DNA from: an uncultured Bacteroides sp.
GTDB taxonomy: Bacteria; Bacteroidota; Bacteroidia; Chitinophagales; Chitinophagaceae
Length of the DNA stretch: 45,016 nt
NCBI GenBank assembly: GCA_902168085.1
Contig: CABHOP010000018.1
Coordinates: 1-45,016 of the forward strand
Reading direction: 5' to 3'
Positions 36,125 to 43,338 of this stretch are shown here, one piece after another. Position 1 is the first letter of the stretch; every line of letters starts with the position of its first letter. The notes below the pieces were generated by a model. It was not told the origin of the DNA. It searched no databases and worked only from the letters and a program-made list of their open reading frames with translations. A program made the translations under genes and the position numbers.

Positions 36125-36168
36125 AATCTTGATACTTCTAAAAGCTACAAGTTACAGTATATCTACTA

Positions 36169-37212
36169 TTATGCCTTATCTACATTGGCAAGCTGGCCGC
36201 AGGCGGCATCTATATCTTTACCGCGGCTGCGACGCAGGCGGGCATTTACACGCTTGCTTTCCAGGTATGCCATAAAGCGGTCGGTAATAGCCTCATCGGG
36301 CTTGCTAAAGTCGGCCAAGTCTATCGGGTTATATTCTATGATATTTACCAGGTCTACCGGTACACGGCGATACAGCTTTATCAGTTCATCGGCATCCTGC
36401 AGGCTATCGTTGAATTTATTGAAGAGAATGTATTCAAACGTTATTTCGTTCTTCGTTTTCTGGTAGAAGTAGTTGAGCGCATCCACCAGTTCTTCCAGGT
36501 TGCTGGTTTCATTAATAGGCATGATCTCATCACGCTTCCTGTCATTGGCAGCATGCAGGGATAGTGCCAGCTTAAAGCGCACTTCATCATCGCCCAACTT
36601 GCGTATCATTTTAGATATACCCGCTGTAGATACCGTAATGCGGCGGGGGCTCATGCCCAGTCCATCAGGTGCGGGGGCAGTTATCTTATTTATCGCTTTC
36701 AGCACATTGCTATAGTTCAGCAACGGTTCGCCCATACCCATAAAAACGATATTGGTAATACCCTTGCCATAGTGCTGTAATGCTTGCTCGTTGGCCAGTG
36801 TTACTTCATCTACTATCTCGTCAAAGTCCATATTACGCTTGCGCGGCAAAAAGCCGGTAGCGCAAAACTTACAAGCCAGTGAGCAGCCTACCTGGCTGGA
36901 CACACATACGGTCAGCCTTTTTTCGGTAGGTATCAGTACGCTTTCTACAAAATGGCCATCATGCAGTTGCAGGCGGTTTTTTATAGTGCCATCGCTGCTG
37001 AACTGGCTGTGGTGTATTTTTACTTTATGGATGGTATAATCGGCATTCAGTTTTTCGCGCAGGGTTTTAGGCAGGTTGCTCATATCATCGATACTCGCAG
37101 CGTGTTTCTGCCATAGCCATTCATATACTTGTTTGGCACGGAACTTAGGCTCGCCCAATTCTTTCATCAACGTTTCCAACTCCTGCAGGCTGCAGTTCCT
37201 TATATTTTTCAT
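36169..37212 (-). CDS. rlmN: Dual-specificity RNA methyltransferase RlmN
   Basis: The 347-residue radical SAM enzyme methylates C2 of adenine 2503 in 23S rRNA and of adenine 37 in some tRNAs. The Fe-S cysteines are Cys110, Cys114 and Cys117 (VGCSLACKFCATG). Cys103 (TVCVSS) and the Cys in DIDAACGQL near the C-terminus are the two catalytic cysteines. NIVFMGMGEPLLNY is also typical. The -7 box TACCTTTG ends six bases from the ATG, so the mRNA is predicted to be leaderless. Confidence 0.97.
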   Translation of the reverse strand: MKNIRNCSLQELETLMKELGEPKFRAKQVYEWLWQKHAASIDDMSNLPKTLREKLNADYTIHKVKIHHSQFSSDGTIKNRLQLHDGHFVESVLIPTEKRLTVCVSSQVGCSLACKFCATGFLPRKRNMDFDEIVDEVTLANEQALQHYGKGITNIVFMGMGEPLLNYSNVLKAINKITAPAPDGLGMSPRRITVSTAGISKMIRKLGDDEVRFKLALSLHAANDRKRDEIMPINETSNLEELVDALNYFYQKTKNEITFEYILFNKFNDSLQDADELIKLYRRVPVDLVNIIEYNPIDLADFSKPDEAITDRFMAYLESKRVNARLRRSRGKDIDAACGQLANVDKA

Positions 37213-37217
37213 GATTG

Positions 37218-37225
37218 CAAAGGTA
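37218..37225 (-). promoter_or_regulatory. -7 promoter box for rlmN predicting a leaderless mRNA
   Basis: The minus strand reads TACCTTTG, a full TAnnTTTG match, followed by CAATC and then the ATG. With the usual distance the transcript would start at or next to the start codon. Confidence 0.6.
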
Positions 37226-37342
37226 CGAAAGGGCTGTAAATCAATAGGATGTCATTATTAAAAGATTAAACTTTAATAAAATAAATATAGGTACTATGTA
37301 CGGCATTTAAATTTTTCTATTTTGCAGGCAAAATATTCACAT

Positions 37343-38350
37343 ATGAAAGTTTTACGCTTCTTAGGAATCCTGTTATTAATATTAATAGTAGGCTTCCTTG
37401 TTCTTTGCGTTGTATCACCGTCAGAGGTAAAAGTTGAAAAGTCTACAGCTATCGATGCCCCTAAAGCAGTAGTATGGGAGCAGGTAGTGTATTTTAAAAA
37501 CTGGGACAACTGGAGCCCGTGGAAAGAAATGGATACAACCATAGTAACCGATGTATCGGGCACGGATGGCCAGCAGGGTGCCAAATACCATTTTGTGGGT
37601 AAGAGAAGCGGTGAGGGTATCAGCACCAATATGGGTGTAACCGATGGGGAAATGAAATATGAAATGCACTTCCTGAAACCGATAGAAGGCAAGGCAGATG
37701 GCTGGATACGCACGGCTGAAGAAGGTGGCAAAACAAAAGTCACCTGGTATTTCCACGAAAACCTGGGCTTTCTTATGCGTGGCCTCTTTGCACTGATGGG
37801 TGGCAATAAAATGTTAGACCAATCCTTTAGCCGTGGTCTTGAGCTTCTGAAAAACTATAGCGAAGCGCACAAAGGAGATATGGCTGCAGGCGCTACCCCC
37901 AGTTTTGAGATAATGGAAACACAGTTTGCAGCGCATAATTATGCAGGTATCCGAAAAGTGGTAAAATGGGCAGATATGACGAAATTTTTCAGCGATAGCT
38001 ATGCTGCAATAGGAAAAGCTGCAGGCCAGCGCATCAACGGGCCCGCCAGCGCCCTGTACTACAAATGGGATGACCCAAACCAGCAGGCAGATATGATGGC
38101 TGCTTTCCCGGTGTCAGACAATAAGCCTGTAGAAGGTGCTACTATGGCCGCTGTTCCAGCTACGAATGCCTATATGATAAAATACGTAGGCGGCTATACC
38201 GGCAGCTATAATGCACACATGGCGCTGAATAAACATATGGAAGCGAACGGCAAAAAAATGGGCCTTGTAATAGAAGAATACATAAAAGGCCCCAATGATG
38301 AACCGGATAGCAACAAATACATCACTAATATCTACTACTTACAACAATAA
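37343..38350 (+). CDS. SRPBCC-domain protein with GyrI-like effector-binding domain
   Basis: From the ATG at 37343 the product has 335 residues. It has one N-terminal transmembrane helix (about 3-25), an SRPBCC (polyketide cyclase-like) domain (about 30-175: AIDAPKAVVWEQVVYFKNWDNWSPWKEMD in parts) and a C-terminal GyrI-like effector-binding domain (about 190-335, with YYKWDDPNQQADMMAAFPV and AYMIKYVGGYTG). It is probably an anchored ligand-binding protein; the ligand is unknown. A TTG at 37322 gives a longer frame, but the ATG start preserves the anchor helix. Confidence 0.85.
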   Translation: MKVLRFLGILLLILIVGFLVLCVVSPSEVKVEKSTAIDAPKAVVWEQVVYFKNWDNWSPWKEMDTTIVTDVSGTDGQQGAKYHFVGKRSGEGISTNMGVTDGEMKYEMHFLKPIEGKADGWIRTAEEGGKTKVTWYFHENLGFLMRGLFALMGGNKMLDQSFSRGLELLKNYSEAHKGDMAAGATPSFEIMETQFAAHNYAGIRKVVKWADMTKFFSDSYAAIGKAAGQRINGPASALYYKWDDPNQQADMMAAFPVSDNKPVEGATMAAVPATNAYMIKYVGGYTGSYNAHMALNKHMEANGKKMGLVIEEYIKGPNDEPDSNKYITNIYYLQQ

Positions 38351-38371
38351 GCATTCAATCATGTTTATATG

Positions 38372-38400
38372 GCCCTTGTACAATGTACAGGGGCTTTTTT
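38372..38400 (+). terminator. Terminator of the SRPBCC gene
   Basis: GCCCTTGTAC (38372-38381) pairs with GTACAGGGGC (38385-38394), with one G-T pair, around AAT. It is followed by six T. Confidence 0.9.
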
Positions 38401-38448
38401 CGTTATTATAGCAGCACTGCCCTATATTCGCAAACGTTTAAGCACGCG

Positions 38449-40401
38449 ATGAAGCTATCGGTTATTATTGTAAACTATAATGTAAAGTACTTCCTGGAAG
38501 TATGCCTTCATTCTGTAATAAGAGCTATAGATGGCATAGCTGCAGAAGTAATAGTAGTGGATAATAATAGTAATGATGGTAGTGTAGAATGGATAGCTGA
38601 TAAATTTCCGCAGATAAAGCTGATAGCGAATAAAGAAAACCTCGGTTTCTCTAAAGCCAATAACCAGGGCGCTGCTATAGCACAAGGTGAATATGTACTA
38701 TTCCTGAACCCTGATACCGTAGTGCCGGAGGAGTTCTTTACTGAAACACTGGCTTATATGGATGCCCACCCCCAGGCAGGCGCTTTGGGGCCACGGCAAA
38801 TAGATGGCAAAGGTGCTTACGCCATTGGTTCTAAAAAGTCGTTCCCGAGCTTTTGGACAGCAGTATTTAAAACCACAGGCTTAGGCAAGCTATTTCCAAA
38901 GTCACCTACATTCAACCGCTATTTTGCGGTGCATGTAGGCGAATATGAAGAGGCCCCTATAGAGGTGCTGCATGGCTGCTGTATGCTGGTGCGTAAAAAA
39001 GCGATGGATGAAGCGGGTGGCGCATTCGACGAAGACTATTTTATGTATTGCGAGGATGTAGATCTTTCCTACCGCATCATAAAAGCAGGGTACCAGAATA
39101 TATATTACCCCCATGTAACAATGATACATTATAAGGGTGAGAGTACCCGTAAGGCATCACTTCGTTACATACGCATCTTCAACCAGGCCTTAGCCACTTT
39201 TGTACGCAAACATTATTCATCTGCCCATGCCAAATTATTCCTGTTACTAATAAATATTGGTATTGTTTTCAGGGCATTTTTTGCCATCTTTAAGAATACG
39301 GTAAAACTATTAAGGCTGCCGATACTGGATGCTATCCTGTTATTAATTACCCTATGGATAGTAAAGGATGTATGGATGAGCAAGATACGTGATATCAATC
39401 CCATACCCTTTGAGATGGCGCTGATAACCTTCCCTATATATACAGGCATATGGTTGCTATCCTTATTTCTGAATGGTGCATATGATGAGCCATACCGGCC
39501 CGGGCGTGTGATACGCGGCATGCTGATAGGTACTATATTAGGCCTTGCATTCCTGGGAATATTGCCGGCTGAAATGCGCTATTCGCGTGCGGTAATAGTA
39601 CTTACAGGTTTCATAGTGGCTGCCCTGATGATAGGCTTACACGGTTTGCTGTATCGTATGGGTATACTTGGCCGCACTAATTATAATAACCTTCCACGCA
39701 AAGCCATTATCGTTTCTGATGAGGAGCATTATCGTTCTACAATCAATACGCTGAACCATGTTCCCTCTCCACCGGAAGTGATAGGCCGTGTAGCTTATAA
39801 AAACAGCGATGCCCATACAGCGCTGGATATAATAGATAATCTTGACAAAGTATTATACGCTACCGCAGCACAGGAAGTAATATTTTGTGTGAATGGCATT
39901 AGCTATCATACTATACTGGCCCATATGATGAAATGTGGAAAGCAGTATGAATACAAGATACATTTGCCCGGCAGCCGCAGCTTTGTGGGCAGCAATTCAG
40001 AAAACACATCGGGCGACCTGTATACCGTAGATCATCGTTTCAACCTTTCGTCCTTCGAGCACAAGCGCAATAAACGTGTACTGGATATAGGTATTAGTTT
40101 ACTCCTGTTAATATTATACCCGATACTGGCTTTTAAAGTACTACATATCGGCACATTCTTTAATAATATATTTAAAGTGTTGAGCGGAAAGCGTACCTGG
40201 GTAGGTTATAGCAATAAAAATATGTTGCCCGGCTTACCTAAAATCCAGCAGGGCATCATACCTATCAGTGGAGTTCAAAAAGGCTATGAACCAAGCGAGG
40301 CGATACGTACAGAGCTGGATTATGCATATGCAAAAAACTATACACCCGCTACCGACATTGGCATTCTGAAAAAAAACTGGAAGTATTTGGGAGAAAAGTA
40401 G
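38449..40401 (+). CDS. Glycosyltransferase family 2 with a degenerate phosphoglycosyltransferase-like tail
   Basis: From the ATG at 38449 the product is 650 residues. The N-terminal 275 form a GT2 domain: SVIIVNYNVKYFLEVCL, VVDNNSNDGS, LGFSKANNQGA, the metal-site-like NPDT in LFLNPDT, and YCEDVDLSYRI. Four or so transmembrane segments follow (about 265-425). A further region (about 435-560) looks like a nucleotide-binding-like fold. The last 90 residues contain KRVLDIGISLLLLILYPIL and SGKRTWVGYS, which resemble the membrane helix and the GDMSLVGPRP segment of sugar-phosphate transferases, without the usual catalytic loop. It is probably membrane-bound and involved in surface polysaccharide synthesis. 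A TATATTCG box (one mismatch) lies at 38423-38430. Confidence 0.85.
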   Translation: MKLSVIIVNYNVKYFLEVCLHSVIRAIDGIAAEVIVVDNNSNDGSVEWIADKFPQIKLIANKENLGFSKANNQGAAIAQGEYVLFLNPDTVVPEEFFTETLAYMDAHPQAGALGPRQIDGKGAYAIGSKKSFPSFWTAVFKTTGLGKLFPKSPTFNRYFAVHVGEYEEAPIEVLHGCCMLVRKKAMDEAGGAFDEDYFMYCEDVDLSYRIIKAGYQNIYYPHVTMIHYKGESTRKASLRYIRIFNQALATFVRKHYSSAHAKLFLLLINIGIVFRAFFAIFKNTVKLLRLPILDAILLLITLWIVKDVWMSKIRDINPIPFEMALITFPIYTGIWLLSLFLNGAYDEPYRPGRVIRGMLIGTILGLAFLGILPAEMRYSRAVIVLTGFIVAALMIGLHGLLYRMGILGRTNYNNLPRKAIIVSDEEHYRSTINTLNHVPSPPEVIGRVAYKNSDAHTALDIIDNLDKVLYATAAQEVIFCVNGISYHTILAHMMKCGKQYEYKIHLPGSRSFVGSNSENTSGDLYTVDHRFNLSSFEHKRNKRVLDIGISLLLLILYPILAFKVLHIGTFFNNIFKVLSGKRTWVGYSNKNMLPGLPKIQQGIIPISGVQKGYEPSEAIRTELDYAYAKNYTPATDIGILKKNWKYLGEK

Positions 40402-40409
40402 AAAAAGAT

Positions 40410-40439
40410 TTTGCAGAAATCAGAAAACGATTATTTTTG
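40410..40439 (+). promoter_or_regulatory. Promoter of tRNA-Asn
   Basis: TTTG at 40410-40413 is followed after 18 bases by TATTTTTG at 40432-40439, a full TAnnTTTG match. Transcription would start near 40446, before the tRNA at 40462. Confidence 0.7.
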
Positions 40440-40461
40440 CAATCCCAATCGGGGAAAACAC

Positions 40462-40535
40462 TCCTCCTTAGCTCAGTTGGTTAGAGCACCTGACTGTTAA
40501 TCAGGGGGTCTCAGGTTCAAGTCCTGAAGGGGGAG
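40462..40535 (+). tRNA. tRNA-Asn (anticodon GTT)
   Basis: The 74-base sequence folds into a full cloverleaf. The acceptor stem is TCCTCCT with AGGGGGA (one T-G pair), the D-arm has GCTC and GAGC, the anticodon stem is CCTGA with TCAGG around CTGTTAA (anticodon GTT at 40496-40498), and the T-arm is TCAGG with CCTGA around TTCAAGT. The discriminator base is G and CCA is not encoded. Confidence 0.97.
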
Positions 40536-40547
40536 CACTGGTTTACA

Positions 40548-40577
40548 AAGCGTTACATACACATGTAGCGCTTTTTT
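40548..40577 (+). terminator. Terminator of tRNA-Asn
   Basis: AAGCGTTACAT (40548-40558) pairs with ATGTAGCGCTT (40563-40573), with one T-G pair, around ACAC. It is followed by T. Confidence 0.88.
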
Positions 40578-40701
40578 ATTTTTAGCCGCACTGAAACCCG
40601 CAGTAAACTTTCCTTTATCTTCTTTTGTAGTCCAATATCAGGTCATTTGGACTTTTATGTCAAGATGTCACCGCAATAATTTTACATGTGACTTAGGAAA
40701 T

Positions 40702-40764
40702 ATTTCCCAGAAAGGACTTGAGTTGAGACGTGTTTGGTGCTCAAACCAACTGAGCTAAGGAGAA
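40702..40764 (-). pseudogene. Decayed tRNA copy (tRNA-Asn-like), inverted
   Basis: On the minus strand, 40764 to 40736 nearly repeats the first 28 or so bases of the tRNA-Asn at 40462, with CTCCTTAGCTCAGTTGGTT identical and few changes around it. After a gap in the anticodon arm, a T-arm-like piece (TCTCA..TCAAGTCC) follows, then a poor match to the acceptor end. The anticodon stem and much of the variable region are missing, so it cannot fold as a tRNA. It is most likely a broken copy left by integration or recombination at the tRNA. Confidence 0.7.
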
Positions 40765-40856
40765 GTAATTCCTGACTATTGAAATCTTCGGCCAATCAAA
40801 GAATATAAAACAAATAGAACTTCTTATGTAATTTGTTTTAAAGCTATATCCTCACA

Positions 40857-42464
40857 ATGAAAGAAAGAAATATTATTCAATCGTGCTTGCGCAAGATTGG
40901 GAACTGGGTTAAGTCAAAAATCTCGTTAAAGAAAAATACCGGCAATACATCTAATGGAATAAAACAAAACAAACTTGTATTCAAGAAAGGACAGCAATTT
41001 GGTATTTGGACTATTGAATCAGAAATACGGGGTGGCGGCAATGGTTCAATATGGTTTGCCCGAAATCAACAAGGCGAAAAGTATATTATTAAAATCCTAA
41101 AGAAAAGCAATCAAACTGCACGTAAACGATTTTTAGATGAAATAAAAATTTTGCAATTAAACCAAGATGTTGGTGGCGTTATGCCACTAATAGACCATTG
41201 TGATGTAAATAAAAAAACTGAAAATCTTTGGTACGTAATGCCTCAAGCGCAATTGCTTAAGCATCATTTGGCGAAAGCTTTACCCGAAGAAATAATTGTT
41301 GCTACTATTGAATTGGCAAAAACTCTTTCCATTCTGCATGGCCGTAAAACATATCATCGCGATATTAAGCCGCAAAATCTCTTCTTCCTAAATGGTAGAT
41401 ATACTATTGGCGATTTTGGGTTAGGCGACTTTGAACAACGCGAAAATGAATTAACAGTGGCTGGGGAACCATTGGGACCAAGGTGGACAATGGCTCCAGA
41501 GATGAGACGAAACCCAGAGTTAGCAGATGCAGCGAAAGCCGATGTTTATAGTCTTGCAAAAACTCTTTGGATTCTTCTTACTGGAATTGAAAAAGGGTAT
41601 GAAGGCCAATACAATCATATTGGTTCTATTGGATTGTCTCATTTTTACCATGATTTATATTTGACATCTTTGGATGCTATTCTTGTCAAGTCAACTGAAA
41701 ATGATGCTAAAGAACGGCCTGATATTAACGAATTTGTACAGAGCCTTGAAAACTGGATTGAAATCAATAAAGATTTCATTCGCAGAAATGCTACTCAATG
41801 GTTAGAGGTGCAACAAAAACTCTTCCCAGTTGTACAACCATCACGTATTGTTTGGCAACAGCAGGATGCAATATTAACTATACTTAATATACTTGGAGGC
41901 ATTGAAAGCCTAAATCACATGATGTTTCCAGGTGGTGGCGGAATGGATTTGGATAGTGCGATAATAGCAACAGAGCAAAAATGTATCGAACTTATCTGTC
42001 ATCAAATTCCCTATATTATTAAACCTAAGAGGTTAATTTTTGAAGGTTTTAACGGTCTTCCAGAATGGAATTATTTTAGACTGGAAACAGATGACCTTGA
42101 ACCTATTGACGCTTACAGCGATAGCCAAGAAGATGAGGAAGAGGTATACGAAACCCGTCCAGGAAATTATATATCCCGGGTGGGTTACGAAAATTATTAT
42201 CATGCTAACGGCATATATCCAGAAGGCTCAAGAAGAGTTGTAAGAATTCTAAAAGGGTCATTTGTAATTTTTCAAAAAACTTCTTCGTACAATATGACAC
42301 CTTCAACTTATGATGGCAGGCATAATACAGTGGATGCAGATACCTTTAGAAATTACATAAAATCCGTAATGGATAGTAGGTATAAGGTTGAAAAAGTATT
42401 ACTCGAAAATGGGTTAAGAAAAAAAATATTCACTAATGGCCCATTACCTGATATCCATCTTTAA
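40857..42464 (+). CDS. Serine/threonine protein kinase of an accessory island
   Basis: The 535-residue protein has a full protein-kinase domain (about 45-305). The glycine loop is IRGGGNGSIWFA with GGGNGS at 59-64, the ATP-binding Lys is Lys79 (YIIKI), the helix-C Glu is about Glu95, the catalytic loop is HRDIKPQN (167-174), the metal motif DFG is at 186-188 and APE at 213-215. All the key residues are present, so it should be active. The C-terminal 230 residues (WLEVQQKLFPVVQ onwards) are not recognisable and have an acidic stretch (SDSQEDEEEVYE). There is no transmembrane helix. It is AT-rich, unlike the genes before the tRNA. The UPF0489 gene follows after 45 bases, so the two likely share a transcript. 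Confidence 0.9.
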   Translation: MKERNIIQSCLRKIGNWVKSKISLKKNTGNTSNGIKQNKLVFKKGQQFGIWTIESEIRGGGNGSIWFARNQQGEKYIIKILKKSNQTARKRFLDEIKILQLNQDVGGVMPLIDHCDVNKKTENLWYVMPQAQLLKHHLAKALPEEIIVATIELAKTLSILHGRKTYHRDIKPQNLFFLNGRYTIGDFGLGDFEQRENELTVAGEPLGPRWTMAPEMRRNPELADAAKADVYSLAKTLWILLTGIEKGYEGQYNHIGSIGLSHFYHDLYLTSLDAILVKSTENDAKERPDINEFVQSLENWIEINKDFIRRNATQWLEVQQKLFPVVQPSRIVWQQQDAILTILNILGGIESLNHMMFPGGGGMDLDSAIIATEQKCIELICHQIPYIIKPKRLIFEGFNGLPEWNYFRLETDDLEPIDAYSDSQEDEEEVYETRPGNYISRVGYENYYHANGIYPEGSRRVVRILKGSFVIFQKTSSYNMTPSTYDGRHNTVDADTFRNYIKSVMDSRYKVEKVLLENGLRKKIFTNGPLPDIHL

Positions 42465-42509
42465 TTACAAAGGATAAGCATCTTATGCATTTATTCGATT
42501 AATTTCTCT

Positions 42510-43331
42510 ATGAAACTGCACTTTCACAATGATAGATATGTACATCCTCCAGGTAGTCTGGTTGAGATACTCGCACACCCATATTATAAAAATTACAGGT
42601 CAATTGATTTAGCACTTTTTGTAGAACATCGATACTCATTTTTCTTTTGGAATAAATGGACGCTAAAGCTTATGGAGGATATGATAAGTCATGCGCCGGC
42701 CCTCGTTACTCTTGATTGGCATCAAGATTTGATTTGGCCTACTTCCAGAGAAAAGCAGTGGTTGAGTAAACTGTATCTATCAAATAATAAGGATGTATCA
42801 TTGTATTCTTGGGCCAATCTAAGGTCTTGGAATGATACTCAAATCATGGCAGCAGCTTACTTGAATTTGATTGGAAATATTTATGTACACTGTAGACAAG
42901 GGAAATTTGACGGCGATTGGGATGATGAAAATTTAAAAGACCAGTATGGCAATATTCATACTGTAAGGAAATTTAAAAAATACGAAGATTTGGAAAAATG
43001 TATGCTCTCTGCAACAGAACACTTCGTCTATTTTGATATTGACCTCGATTTTTTCACAATTAAAAATCCATACAATGGGATAGGCAAAAAGTTTACCTAC
43101 CTATCGAAACAACAAATTGTTGAGATGTTACAGATTGAACGCCCACTAATTAAATGGATATTAGAACGTATATGCGGTATTACTATTGCAACTGAACCTG
43201 AACATACAGGAGGTTTGCTCCAGTCAAATAAACTATTGGAAATTATTGATAGCATCTATTTCAAGCCATCATTGTTCTCGAATTTTGGTGAACAATGGGA
43301 AAAGTCAACGACATGGAAACATTTTAAATAA
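42510..43331 (+). CDS. UPF0489 family protein (arginase-like fold)
   Basis: The 273-residue protein has LDWHQD (68-73), FDIDLD (175-180) and ATEPEHTGG (227-235). These match in order the metal-binding and active-site motifs of ureohydrolase/arginase-type enzymes, as seen in UPF0489, the family to which peptide arginases of RiPP pathways belong. It could bind two metal ions and act on arginine residues of a protein or peptide. It has no signal peptide. It follows the kinase gene closely on the same strand and is convergent with the DUF3732 gene, only 7 bases away. The family call is by motif; function is inference. Confidence 0.7.
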   Translation: MKLHFHNDRYVHPPGSLVEILAHPYYKNYRSIDLALFVEHRYSFFFWNKWTLKLMEDMISHAPALVTLDWHQDLIWPTSREKQWLSKLYLSNNKDVSLYSWANLRSWNDTQIMAAAYLNLIGNIYVHCRQGKFDGDWDDENLKDQYGNIHTVRKFKKYEDLEKCMLSATEHFVYFDIDLDFFTIKNPYNGIGKKFTYLSKQQIVEMLQIERPLIKWILERICGITIATEPEHTGGLLQSNKLLEIIDSIYFKPSLFSNFGEQWEKSTTWKHFK

Positions 43332-43338
43332 GGTGCCA

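Larger units (their letters stand above)
40536..40856. other. Island boundary region between tRNA-Asn and the kinase gene
   Basis: This gap has no gene. It contains the tRNA terminator (40548-40577), an inverted repeat AGTCCAA/TTGGACT at 40629-40653 followed by T, and a decayed tRNA copy on the minus strand (40702-40764). Past the tRNA the base composition turns AT-rich. No clear promoter for the kinase is visible; a TTTG at 40832-40835 has no matching -7 box. Confidence 0.6.

Noticed and set aside
37322-37342. TTG start at 37322 for the SRPBCC gene
   Set aside because: It adds seven residues before a good ATG that directly precedes the membrane helix; the ATG at 37343 is simpler.
40702-40764. 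A working tRNA on the minus strand
   Set aside because: The anticodon arm is missing and the acceptor stem pairs only partly.
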